Below are positions 18,751 through 26,681 of a stretch of DNA of 64,000 nt, in pieces; position 1 is the stretch's first letter, and every line of letters starts with the position of its first letter. This DNA comes from Jeongeupia chitinilytica. GTDB lineage: Bacteria; Pseudomonadota; Gammaproteobacteria; Burkholderiales; Chitinibacteraceae. The translations under genes were made by a program, and so were the position numbers. The stretch lies in the NCBI RefSeq assembly GCF_014652315.1, contig NZ_BMYO01000002.1, positions 124,001-188,000 on the forward strand, given 5' to 3'. The notes under the pieces are model-generated. The model saw only the letters and a list, made by a program, of their open reading frames with translations. It did no database searches and was not told where the DNA came from.

Positions 18751-19823
18751 TGCTCGCGGCGATCGGCACGGTTGTGGCCGCCCTGTGCGTAACGCTGCTG
18801 TGGTGGCAGGCGTGCGGCTGGATCGCGACGCTGCGCGACTGGCGCCGGCGCGCGACGGCGCGCCCGCTGACGCTGCACGTGCTCGAACGCGACGTCATTG
18901 CCGGTTATGTCCGTCTGCGTCTGGCCCCGGTGCGCGGGCGCCTGCCCCGGTTCGGTGCCGGCCAGCACCTGCTGGTCCACGGCGACGACGGTGCGCGCTG
19001 CTATTCGCTGGCACGCTGGCAGCGTCGGCCGGCGCATTACTGGATTGCGATCAAACCGGAAGGGCGCGCGTCGTCGTCGATCGCCGCGACGCCGGTCGGC
19101 GCGTGTTTGCAGGCATCGCGGCCGCGCGGCGACTTTGCCTGCCGGCCAAAGCGCGCCGACGAGGTGCTGCTGATCGCCGGCGGCATCGGCATCACGCCAC
19201 TGATGGCGATGCTCGACCGCCTGCGCGCGGCACCGCCGGCCCGGGTCACGCTGGTCCACGTGGCGCGGACGCGCGATGCGCTGCTGTGGCATGACGAACT
19301 GGTCGCACTGGCCGAGTCGGACAGCTGGTTCGATTACCGGCCGCGGCTGACCGGGCCGGATGCCGACTGGCAAAACGAGCGCGGCCGGCTGACGCCACGC
19401 GACGTGGAGGCGCTGGTCGGCCATCCGGCGAACACGTCGGTCTGGCTCTGCGCAGGTGACGGACTGACCGGCACCGTGCAGGTCGGCCTGACGCTGGCCG
19501 GTGTCGCCGCCGGACGCATCCACCGCGAATCGTTCGGCCCGGCTGCCGGTGTCGCTCAGGGCGATGTCCGCATCGCGCTGGCCGACGGCCGCAGCGTGCG
19601 CGGAGGCGAAACGGCGACGCTGCTCGCCGCGCTGGACCCCTTGCAGCCGTACGCTGCCGCGCAGTGTCGCGCAGGCCAGTGCGGCGGTTGTCGCAGCACA
19701 TTGCAGGCAGGCGAGGTGCGCTGGCTGACGAAGCCCGATTGCGTCGTCGCCGATGGCGAGGTGCTGGCCTGCTGCTGCGCCGCGACCAGCGACGTGGTGC
19801 TGCAGCCGCATTTTCCACGCTGA
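18747..19823 (+). CDS. Membrane-anchored flavin reductase with C-terminal [2Fe-2S] ferredoxin domain
   Basis: 358 residues. N-terminal membrane helix (AAIGTVVAALCVTLLWWQA), FAD-binding RCYSLARW, NAD(P)-binding GGIGITPLMAMLDRL, and a C-terminal plant-type ferredoxin domain with CRAGQCGGCRSTL and a distal Cys cluster (LACCCAA) for the iron-sulfur centre. This architecture belongs to the ferredoxin-NADP reductase-like family that includes ferric-siderophore reductases. The start overlaps the previous gene (ATGA). With the TonB receptor downstream and Fur-like sites, iron release from a siderophore is the likely role. Confidence 0.85.
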   Translation: MMLAAIGTVVAALCVTLLWWQACGWIATLRDWRRRATARPLTLHVLERDVIAGYVRLRLAPVRGRLPRFGAGQHLLVHGDDGARCYSLARWQRRPAHYWIAIKPEGRASSSIAATPVGACLQASRPRGDFACRPKRADEVLLIAGGIGITPLMAMLDRLRAAPPARVTLVHVARTRDALLWHDELVALAESDSWFDYRPRLTGPDADWQNERGRLTPRDVEALVGHPANTSVWLCAGDGLTGTVQVGLTLAGVAAGRIHRESFGPAAGVAQGDVRIALADGRSVRGGETATLLAALDPLQPYAAAQCRAGQCGGCRSTLQAGEVRWLTKPDCVVADGEVLACCCAATSDVVLQPHFPR

Positions 19824-19881
19824 CTGGAGCAGGTCCGTGCCGGGTCGGGCTTTACCCGATGCCGCCGGCATGGCGAAGCGG

Positions 19882-19908
19882 TTAATAATCAATTCTCATT
19901 ATCAATAA
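19882..19908. promoter_or_regulatory. Candidate Fur box upstream of the TonB-dependent receptor gene
   Basis: Contains TCATTATC (19896-19903), the exact right end of the Fur consensus, preceded by AATAATCAATTC; about 11 of 19 positions match. It is about 75 bp before the receptor start, in an AT-rich island. Confidence 0.55.
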
Positions 19909-19979
19909 AACAAAACGACGATGCAGTCGAAGTGCCGGGCGGTGAAACCGGTTTCGACGGTCGCGAGGGAGCAAGTGAA

Positions 19980-22109
19980 GTGAGCAAGGGTTTCAGACTG
20001 ACGTGCATGGCCATGGGCGTGGCCGGCGCGATGCAGGTGCATGCCGCCGAGACGACCTCCGCCGGCGAGGCGACGCTGGGTACGGTGTCGGTGGTCGGCA
20101 ACTGGCTTGACGATGCCAGCAGCGTCGACGTGCTCAACCATCCGGGTGCGCGGACCTATGTCAGCCAGCAGGTGCTGACCGAAAGCGCCGCCACCAACGT
20201 CCGCGAGGTGCTGCGCCGCGTGCCCGGCGTTCAGGTGCAGGAGAACAACGGTACCGGCGGCAGCGACATTTCGCTCAACGTCGGCGTGCGCGGGCTGACG
20301 TCGCGGCTGTCGCCGCGCTCGACCATCCTGCTCGACGGCGTGCCGCTGGCGGTCGCACCGTACGGCCAGCCGCAGCTGTCGATGGCGCCGCTGTCGATCG
20401 GCAACATCGAGGCGATCGACGTCGTCCGCGGCGGCGGTTCGGTGCGCTTCGGGCCGCAGAACGTCGGCGGCATCATCAACTTCGTCAGCCGCTCGGTTCC
20501 GAAGCAGTTCGGCGCCAACGTCAGCACCGAAATCCAGAGTGCCGAACATGGCGGCGTCAAGGAACTGGTCAGCACGGCGATCGGCGGCACCAACGACAAG
20601 GGCCTTGGCGCGGCGCTGCTGTATTCGGGCGTCAAGGGCGACGGCTATCGCGACGACAACGATCACACCAATATCGACGACGTGATGCTCAAGGCCAGCT
20701 ACGCGATCACCGAGCGCGACACGCTTGCCGCCAGCCTGCATTACTACGACGCCGGTGCCGACATGCCGGGCGGCCTGTCGGTGAAGGAGTACGCGCAGAA
20801 TCCGTTCCAGTCGACCCGGCCTTACGACGACTTCGCCGGCCGCCGCAAGGATGCGTCGCTGAAGTACAGCCACGTCGACGCGACGCGCAAGTTCGAGGTG
20901 CTGACCTACTACACCGACAGCTTCCGCGGCAGCCACATCGCCAACGGTGCGTACTACGACATGACCCAGCTGGTCGCGTATCCGCGCAACTACAGCACTT
21001 TCGCGATCGAGCCGCGCTTCTCGCAGCTGTTCGCCTGGGGCGAGGCCAGTCACGAGGTCGGTGTCGGTTACCGCTATCTCGAGGAGAAAATGAGCGAGAA
21101 GGCGCTGACCGACAAGGTCAAGGTCGGCGGCGTGCCCAAGGGCAACTATGTGCTGACGCAGGACCGCAACGGCGGTACACAGGCACAGGCGGTCTACATC
21201 GACGACACGATCAGCTACGGTCGCTGGACCGTGGTGCCGGGGCTGCGCTACGAGATCATCGATACGCAGTGGCGCGACGTGATGCTCGGCTACCACCGCG
21301 AGCAGAGTTACGAAGAGCCGCTGCCATCGATCAACGCCAGCTACCACCTCAGCGACGTCTGGAACGTGTTCGCCAACGCCAATACCTCGTTCGGGCCGAT
21401 GCAGTACTTCCAGATCGCGCAGGGCGGCAGCGGCAACCAGAGCGCGAACGGCCTGACCGCCGAAAAGGCGCACACCTACGAGGTCGGCACGCGTTACGAC
21501 GACGGCCGCTGGGGCGGCGAGGTCACGCTGTTCTACATCGACTTCGACAACGAGATGCAGTACGTCGGCAAGATCCCCGGCCAGCCCAACAGCAGCGACC
21601 AGTGGACCAACCTCGGCGCCACGAAGCATCAGGGCATCGAAACCGCGGTCCACTATGATCTGGCCAACGTCGACGAGGTGCTCAAGGGCCTGACCGCCTA
21701 CGCAACCTACGTCTACACGCGGGCGACGTCGGAGCAGGGCGATTTCGCCGGCAAGGACCTGCCGTTCTACTCGCGCAATGTCGCCACGCTCGGCGCGCGT
21801 TACCAGCGTGCGCAGTGGACGTTCAATGTCGACGGCTTCGCCCAGTCGAAGCAGCACTCGCCCGGCGCCGGTCCGAACTACATCACCAGTGAAACGCCGG
21901 ATGGCCGCTACGGCGACATCGCCGGCTATGCGACGTGGAACGTCCGGGGCGAATACAGCTTCGGTCCGCAGTTCTACAACATGAAGCTCGCCGCCGGGAT
22001 CAGGAACCTGTTCGACCGCGAGTACTACACCCGCTCGACCGACAACAACTACGGCAAGTACGTGGGCCAGCCGCGGACCTACTTCATGCAGGCGTCGTTC
22101 GACCTGTAG
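19980..22109 (+). CDS. TonB-dependent ferric-siderophore receptor (FecA-like)
   Basis: 709 residues. Outer-membrane gated channel for a ferric chelate. Signal peptide followed by plug domain motifs (VREVLRRVPGVQVQENNGTGG, LNVGVRGLTSRLSPRSTILLDGVPLAVAPYGQP, IDVVRGGGSVRFGPQNVGGIINFVSR) and a 22-strand barrel ending RTYFMQASFDL. The closest recognisable relatives are FecA/ferric-dicitrate-type receptors, but there is no N-terminal signalling (STN) domain and no FecIR pair nearby. The start is GTG 19980 with GAGGGAG upstream; an internal ATG at 20007 would cut the signal peptide. Confidence 0.93.
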   Translation: MSKGFRLTCMAMGVAGAMQVHAAETTSAGEATLGTVSVVGNWLDDASSVDVLNHPGARTYVSQQVLTESAATNVREVLRRVPGVQVQENNGTGGSDISLNVGVRGLTSRLSPRSTILLDGVPLAVAPYGQPQLSMAPLSIGNIEAIDVVRGGGSVRFGPQNVGGIINFVSRSVPKQFGANVSTEIQSAEHGGVKELVSTAIGGTNDKGLGAALLYSGVKGDGYRDDNDHTNIDDVMLKASYAITERDTLAASLHYYDAGADMPGGLSVKEYAQNPFQSTRPYDDFAGRRKDASLKYSHVDATRKFEVLTYYTDSFRGSHIANGAYYDMTQLVAYPRNYSTFAIEPRFSQLFAWGEASHEVGVGYRYLEEKMSEKALTDKVKVGGVPKGNYVLTQDRNGGTQAQAVYIDDTISYGRWTVVPGLRYEIIDTQWRDVMLGYHREQSYEEPLPSINASYHLSDVWNVFANANTSFGPMQYFQIAQGGSGNQSANGLTAEKAHTYEVGTRYDDGRWGGEVTLFYIDFDNEMQYVGKIPGQPNSSDQWTNLGATKHQGIETAVHYDLANVDEVLKGLTAYATYVYTRATSEQGDFAGKDLPFYSRNVATLGARYQRAQWTFNVDGFAQSKQHSPGAGPNYITSETPDGRYGDIAGYATWNVRGEYSFGPQFYNMKLAAGIRNLFDREYYTRSTDNNYGKYVGQPRTYFMQASFDL

Positions 22110-22131
22110 CAGCGGGTGATGCGCTGCGGCC

Positions 22132-23025
22132 TCATTCCCGGTGCCGCAGCGCCTCGACCACCAGCGCGAACGCCGGCGATGCCTGTCGGCGGCTCGGGTA
22201 GTACAGGTGGAAGCCGGTGAAGCGCGGACACCAGTCGGCCAGCACCGGAACCAGCCGGCCTTCGTCGATGTGCGGCTGCGCCATGTCCTCGGGAACGAAG
22301 GCGAGGCCGCAACCGGCCAGCGCGGCACGCAGCCGTGGCTGGGTCGCGTTGAACGTCCACTGGCCGTTGACGCGGACGTTGAGGCGGTGGCCGTCCTTTT
22401 CGAATTCCCACGGCAGCAGGCCGCCGTAGGTCGGCAGCCGCAGGTTGATGCAGTCGTGCGCAGCCAGATCGTGCGGCGTCTGCGGTGGCGGGCGCCGGCG
22501 GAAGTAGTCGGCGGTGCCGACCACCGTCATGCGCAGGTCCGGGCCGATGCGCACGGCGATCATGTCCCTGGCGACCTGATCGCCCAGCCGCACGCCGGCG
22601 TCGAACCGGTCGGCGACGATGTCGGTCAGGCCGTAGTCGACGCTGATCTCGATCCTCACGTCCGGATAGTCGTGCAGCAGCGGCGAGAGCTTGGGCCACA
22701 GCACCTGGTTGGCGGCGTGCTCGGCCGTGGTGATGCGGATCGTGCCGGCCGGTTTGTCGCGCAACTCGCTCAGTGCGGCCAGCTCGGCCTCGATGTCGTC
22801 GAAGCGCGGTGCGACGGTCGCCAGCAGCCGTTCGCCGGCTTCGGTCGGTGCGACGCTGCGTGTCGTGCGCGTCAGCAGACGAATCCACAGCCGCGCTTCC
22901 AGCCCGCGTATCGTGTGGCTCAGCGCCGATTGCGAAACGCCCAGCTGCGCGGCGGCGCGGGTAAAGCTGCCGGTGCGGGCAACACAGACGAAGGCCTGCA
23001 GGTCGTTGAGGTTGGCGCGCGACAT
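22132..23025 (-). CDS. LysR-family regulator, divergent from alcohol dehydrogenase
   Basis: 297 residues with a standard LysR HTH (LNDLQAFVCVARTGSFTRAAAQLGVSQSALSHTIRGLE) and a full effector domain (GTIRITTAEHAANQVLWPKL, AAHDCINLRLPTYGGLLPWEF). It belongs to the group that often controls an adjacent divergently transcribed oxidoreductase; here that is the zinc alcohol dehydrogenase at 23176. It is convergent with the TonB receptor, with 22 bp between the stops. Confidence 0.92.
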   Translation of the reverse strand: MSRANLNDLQAFVCVARTGSFTRAAAQLGVSQSALSHTIRGLEARLWIRLLTRTTRSVAPTEAGERLLATVAPRFDDIEAELAALSELRDKPAGTIRITTAEHAANQVLWPKLSPLLHDYPDVRIEISVDYGLTDIVADRFDAGVRLGDQVARDMIAVRIGPDLRMTVVGTADYFRRRPPPQTPHDLAAHDCINLRLPTYGGLLPWEFEKDGHRLNVRVNGQWTFNATQPRLRAALAGCGLAFVPEDMAQPHIDEGRLVPVLADWCPRFTGFHLYYPSRRQASPAFALVVEALRHRE

Positions 23026-23052
23026 TCATGAATCCGGTTCATCAGACTGTAC

Positions 23053-23071
23053 CGATTATTGCAGCCAATCG
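23053..23071. promoter_or_regulatory. Candidate LysR box
   Basis: CGATT-N9-AATCG contains ATT-N9-AAT, the classic T-N11-A LysR motif, in the divergent region between the LysR gene and the alcohol dehydrogenase gene. Proposed operator for both. Confidence 0.5.
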
Positions 23072-23175
23072 TGCCGCGTCGCGTCCTCTATATTTCAGAT
23101 CCTGGGCACGGCGCCGCCGCGCCCCGACCCCTTTGCAAACGATGTCCCGAACGATTGCCGATCTGGAGACCGACC

Positions 23176-24231
23176 ATGAGTCATGAAGTGCTGGGCTATG
23201 CCGCCCAATCCCCCGAATCGCCGCTGGCGCCTTACCGATTCGTCCGCCGCGAGCCGCGGACCGACGACGTGGAGATCCGGATCGAGTACTGCGGCGTCTG
23301 CCATTCCGACCTGCACACCGCACGCAACGACTGGCAGAACAGCGTCTATCCGGTCGTGCCCGGCCACGAAATCATCGGTCGCGTCACCCGGGTCGGTGCC
23401 GGGGTGACCCGCTTCAAGCCGGGGGACCGGGTCGGCGTCGGCTGCATGGTCGACTCTTGCCGGGTGTGCAATCCGTGCCAGCGCGGGCTGGAGCAGTACT
23501 GTGTCGAGTTTCCGGCGGTGACCTACAACGGCCGCGACCGCCATGACCACAGCCCGACCTACGGCGGCTACTCCGAACAGATCGTCGTGTCGGAAGCCTT
23601 CGTGCTGCGCGTCCCCGAAGGGCTGGACCCGGCCGGTACGGCGCCGCTGCTGTGTGCCGGCATCACCACCTGGTCGCCGCTGCGGTACTGGAAAGTCGGC
23701 GAGGGCCGCAAGGTGGCCGTGGTCGGCCTCGGCGGGCTCGGACACATGGCACTGAAGCTCGCCAGCGCGCTCGGTGCCGAGGTGACGCTGTTCACCCGCT
23801 CGCCGGGCAAGGAGGCCGATGCGCGCCGACTGGGCGCCGACCACATCGTGCTGTCGACCGATGCCGCGCAGATGACCGCTGCCGCCGGGCGCTTCGACCT
23901 GATCCTCGACACCGTGCCTTACGTCCACGACCTCAACCCCTATCTGCCGACGCTGGCGATCGACGGGACGCTGGTGCTGGTCGGCTACCTTGGCGATCTG
24001 AATCCGGTGCTGAACACGGTGCCGCTGATCATGGGGCGCAAATCGGTCGCCGGTTCGCTGATCGGCGGCATTGCCGAAACGCAGGAAATGCTCGATTTCT
24101 GCGGCCGGCACGGCATCACCTCGGACATCGAGCTGATCGACATGGCGACGATCAACGACGCCTACGAGCGCATGCTCAAAAGCGACGTGAAATACCGCTT
24201 CGTCATCGACATGGCGTCGCTCAAGGGCTGA
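23176..24231 (+). CDS. Zinc-dependent NAD(P) alcohol/aldehyde reductase (YahK/AdhC-like)
   Basis: 351 residues of the medium-chain zinc family. Catalytic zinc ligands are in CGVCHSDLH and GHEIIG; the structural zinc lobe has the four Cys of CMVDSCRVCNPCQRGLEQYC. Nucleotide binding is at VAVVGLGGLGHMALKLA. This subfamily (E. coli YahK, cinnamyl-alcohol-type enzymes) reduces a broad range of aldehydes with NADPH. GGAGACCGACC precedes ATG 23176. Likely regulated by the divergent LysR protein. Confidence 0.92.
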   Translation: MSHEVLGYAAQSPESPLAPYRFVRREPRTDDVEIRIEYCGVCHSDLHTARNDWQNSVYPVVPGHEIIGRVTRVGAGVTRFKPGDRVGVGCMVDSCRVCNPCQRGLEQYCVEFPAVTYNGRDRHDHSPTYGGYSEQIVVSEAFVLRVPEGLDPAGTAPLLCAGITTWSPLRYWKVGEGRKVAVVGLGGLGHMALKLASALGAEVTLFTRSPGKEADARRLGADHIVLSTDAAQMTAAAGRFDLILDTVPYVHDLNPYLPTLAIDGTLVLVGYLGDLNPVLNTVPLIMGRKSVAGSLIGGIAETQEMLDFCGRHGITSDIELIDMATINDAYERMLKSDVKYRFVIDMASLKG

Positions 24232-24246
24232 CCGTTCTACGGCCAC

Positions 24247-24286
24247 ACAACGCCCTCGCTGCCGGATGCCGGCGCGGGGGCGTTGT
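24247..24286 (+). terminator. Terminator-like hairpin after alcohol dehydrogenase
   Basis: Outer stem ACAACGCCC/GGGCGTTGT (24247-24255, 24278-24286) encloses a smaller GCCGG...CCGGC hairpin. It is followed by CGTTTC only, so termination may be weak. Confidence 0.55.
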
Positions 24287-24341
24287 CGTTTCAGGGCGTT
24301 GCTGTATGGCCGTTGTGCAGGATGATGCCCAATTGATGATT

Positions 24342-24355
24342 TACTTTCATAAGTA
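24342..24355. promoter_or_regulatory. Candidate HxlR-type operator
   Basis: TACTT-N4-AAGTA palindrome about 100 bp before the cupin gene, with a nearby half-site ACTTAA. The layout is like operators of HxlR/YodB regulators (TACT-N6-AGTA). No HxlR gene is in the window. Confidence 0.45.
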
Positions 24356-24451
24356 CGTGCGGATTGGGCTACTTAATCGCATGAAGCCCGAGGGCTACAT
24401 TCTCCCCATCGGCTGCCGAGTCGGGCAGCAAGGCATTCACAGGAGATCACC

Positions 24452-24847
24452 ATGGATATCATTCGCAGCGGTTCCCGGCCTTCGGCGCGCGGCCCGGCCG
24501 AGTATTTCACCGGCACGGTGCGTGTCGATCCGCTGTTTCCGGCCAAGGCGCCGGCGCGTGCGCTGGGTGTCACCGTCACCTTCGAGCCGGGCGCCCGCAC
24601 CGCCTGGCATACCCATCCGCTCGGACAGACGCTGATCGTCACCGCCGGACGCGGGCTGGTGCAGCGATGGGGCGGCCCGGTCGAGGAAATCCGCCCCGGC
24701 GACGTGGTGTGGATTCCCGAAGGCGAAAAGCACTGGCACGGCGCAGTACCGGCGACGGCGATGACACACATCGCCATTCAGGAAGTGCAGGACGGCAAGA
24801 CCGCCGACTTCATGGAACACGTCGGCGCCGACCAGTACCCGGCCTGA
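24452..24847 (+). CDS. Cupin-domain protein
   Basis: 131 residues forming a single cupin barrel. Motif 1 is TAWHTHPLGQTLIVTAGRG and motif 2 is RPGDVVWIPEGEKHWHGA, giving the His/Glu metal ligands. Small cupins of this kind are often next to SDR or carboxymuconolactone genes and act as stress or quinone-related proteins; the substrate is unknown. CAGGAGATCACC before ATG is a good ribosome site. The SDR gene 37 bp downstream is probably in the same operon. Confidence 0.88.
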   Translation: MDIIRSGSRPSARGPAEYFTGTVRVDPLFPAKAPARALGVTVTFEPGARTAWHTHPLGQTLIVTAGRGLVQRWGGPVEEIRPGDVVWIPEGEKHWHGAVPATAMTHIAIQEVQDGKTADFMEHVGADQYPA

Positions 24848-24884
24848 ATCCGCACCTACCGCTTCACTGAAAAGGAAGGCAACG

Positions 24885-25724
24885 ATGAACAACATCACGG
24901 TACTGATCGGTGCGGGCGCCATCGGCGTGGCCATCGCGCGCCGGGTCGGCGCGGGCAAGCACATTCTTGTGGCCGACCTTCGCGAAGACAACGCGGTAGC
25001 CGCGGTCAGCGGGCTCGCCGACGCCGGATTCGGGGTCAGCACTGCGGTGGTCGATGTCGCGTCGCGTGCGTCGGTGCAGGCGCTTGCGCGGAGAGCAGCA
25101 GCGCTCGGTAGCGTCACCGGCGTCATCCACGCCGCCGGTGTTTCGCCGTCGCAGGCGCCGCCCGACGTGATCCTCAGGGTCGACCTGTACGGCACGGCGC
25201 TCGTGCTCGAGGCCTTCGGCGGGATCATCGCACCGGGCGGGGCCGGCATCGTCATCTCGTCGCAGTCGGGGCACCGCTTGCCGGGGCTGTCGCCCGAACA
25301 GGATCACGCGCTGGCGACGACGCCGGCCGACGACCTGCTGGCCTTGCCGATGCTGCAAGAGGTGACCGATCCGCTGAATGCCTACCAGATTGCCAAGCGC
25401 GGCAATGCCTTGTGGGTTCGTGCCGAAGCGGTGAAGTGGGGGAAGCGTGGTGCGCGGGTCAATGCGATCAGCCCCGGCATCATCATCACGCCGCTGGCCA
25501 GGGACGAACTGGCCGGCCCGCGCGGCGAAGGTTACCGGCGCATGCTGGCGCTGAGCCCGGCCGGCCGTGCCGGTACGCCGGACGAGATTGCCACGATCGC
25601 CGCGCTGCTGACGGGACCGGACGGTGCCTTCATCACCGGCAGCGACGTCCTCGTCGACGGCGGCGTGACCGCGGCTTACTGGTACGGGGCGCTGGCGCCG
25701 GACCGCCGGCCGGCGGATTCGTGA
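24885..25724 (+). CDS. Classical short-chain dehydrogenase
   Basis: 279 residues. The cofactor motif is VLIGAGAIGVAIARRVG (a variant of TGxxxGIG), NAG-like HAAGVS, and the catalytic pair in AYQIAKRG (YxxxK) with serine from ISSQSGH. The C-terminus has GAFITGSDVLVDGGVTAAYW. It also contains a longer central loop (LSPEQDHALATTPADDLLALPML) typical of a proteobacterial SDR subgroup of unknown substrate. AAGGAAGG precedes the start. Confidence 0.9.
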   Translation: MNNITVLIGAGAIGVAIARRVGAGKHILVADLREDNAVAAVSGLADAGFGVSTAVVDVASRASVQALARRAAALGSVTGVIHAAGVSPSQAPPDVILRVDLYGTALVLEAFGGIIAPGGAGIVISSQSGHRLPGLSPEQDHALATTPADDLLALPMLQEVTDPLNAYQIAKRGNALWVRAEAVKWGKRGARVNAISPGIIITPLARDELAGPRGEGYRRMLALSPAGRAGTPDEIATIAALLTGPDGAFITGSDVLVDGGVTAAYWYGALAPDRRPADS

Positions 25725-25739
25725 TGCGGAGGGGGGCGC

Positions 25740-26147
25740 TCAGCGCCCGTCCTGCCATTCCGGAAAGGTGCAGACGCCGTCGCTTTCCAGCCACGGTACA
25801 TCATGCGCAGTCCAGATGTGTGCCTCGGGGCGCAGGCCCGGATCGGTGTCGAGCGTCGCGACCCGCAGGATCAGGTGGGGTCGGCCTGTCCGCTCGGCGA
25901 CGAGATGGCTGCCGCAGCGGCTGCAGAAATGGCGCAACTTGCCGGGCGACGACTCGAAACGCGCCAGTTGCGATTCACCGCGCAGCCAGCGGAAATGCTC
26001 GCGCCTGACACCTGCAGTGCTGGCGTAGGCCGCCGCATGCGCCTTGCGGCAGGTCCGGCAGTGACAATGTACGATGGGCAGGTCGAGCCGGTCGAGCTCG
26101 TAGGCGATGTCCCCGCAAAGGCAGCTGCCGCGCAACGGTCCGCTCAT
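25740..26147 (-). CDS. GFA (CENP-V) family zinc protein
   Basis: 135 residues. The zinc ligands typical of glutathione-dependent formaldehyde-activating-like proteins are all visible: GSCLCGD, CHCRTCRKAH and FCSRCGSHL. Most members have no proven activity. It follows the uncharacterised gene at 26156 with an 8-bp gap, so the two form one operon, and it is convergent with the SDR gene. The longer ORF starting at 26636 runs through that neighbour in another frame and is not credible. Confidence 0.88.
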   Translation of the reverse strand: MSGPLRGSCLCGDIAYELDRLDLPIVHCHCRTCRKAHAAAYASTAGVRREHFRWLRGESQLARFESSPGKLRHFCSRCGSHLVAERTGRPHLILRVATLDTDPGLRPEAHIWTAHDVPWLESDGVCTFPEWQDGR

Positions 26148-26155
26148 CGCCCGGC

Positions 26156-26560
26156 TCAGTTCAGCTGCAGGATGTCGCCTTCGCGACCGAAGGCGAGGAA
26201 CTGGCCGATATGCCCGTGCTTGACCATCTCGACCATGCGTTCGAGCGGTGCGGTGGCGGCCTGGCTGTCCGGCACCCGTCCGCCGTGGCCGCCGAGTGCG
26301 GCGGCAAATACGACGTCCCAGGGCTGGCCGGTCCGGTGCGATTCGTCGCGCAGTGCGGCAAAGCCGGCAACCTCGGCCGGCAGCTTGTCGACACACATCA
26401 CCGGCGCCAGTGCGCCGCCTTCGCCGCGTTCGAACCGGGCTTTTTCCTCTGCCGTTGCGTCGGCCGGCAGCTCGGCGCGGGTGAACACGAACAGCAGCCG
26501 TTGCGGCTCGGGCTGCTGGCTGGCGGCATTGAGGAAGTCGTCGAAGCTGGCAATCTGCAT
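26156..26560 (-). CDS. Conserved uncharacterised protein (often named ribonucleotide reductase subunit alpha)
   Basis: 134 residues. I recognise the conserved family pattern ASFDDFLNAASQQPEPQRLLFVFTRAEL, then GEGGALAPVMCVDKLPAEVAGFAAL, VVFAAALGG, ATAPLERMVEMVKHGHIGQFLAF. Databases often call this family ribonucleotide reductase subunit alpha, but it is far too short for NrdA and lacks its active-site Cys layout, so that name is unsupported. A single Cys sits in VMCVDK. No signal peptide, so cytoplasmic. It leads a two-gene operon with the GFA protein. Confidence 0.75.
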   Translation of the reverse strand: MQIASFDDFLNAASQQPEPQRLLFVFTRAELPADATAEEKARFERGEGGALAPVMCVDKLPAEVAGFAALRDESHRTGQPWDVVFAAALGGHGGRVPDSQAATAPLERMVEMVKHGHIGQFLAFGREGDILQLN

Positions 26561-26636
26561 GGTGAGGTTCCGGTCCGTGATTGCACCATCGTGGCACAGC
26601 CGGGGCGTTTGCGGCATAGGCCAAAGGTAGGGGCAT

Positions 26637-26662
26637 GAAAAAAGCCCGGCCAGGCCGGGCTT
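26637..26662 (-). terminator. Intrinsic terminator of the nemA operon
   Basis: AAGCCCGGCC/GGCCGGGCTT stem, read on the minus strand and followed by TTTTTTC. It lies 20 bp beyond the nemA stop codon. Confidence 0.9.
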
Positions 26663-26681
26663 CGGCGCGAGTGGACGGTGT

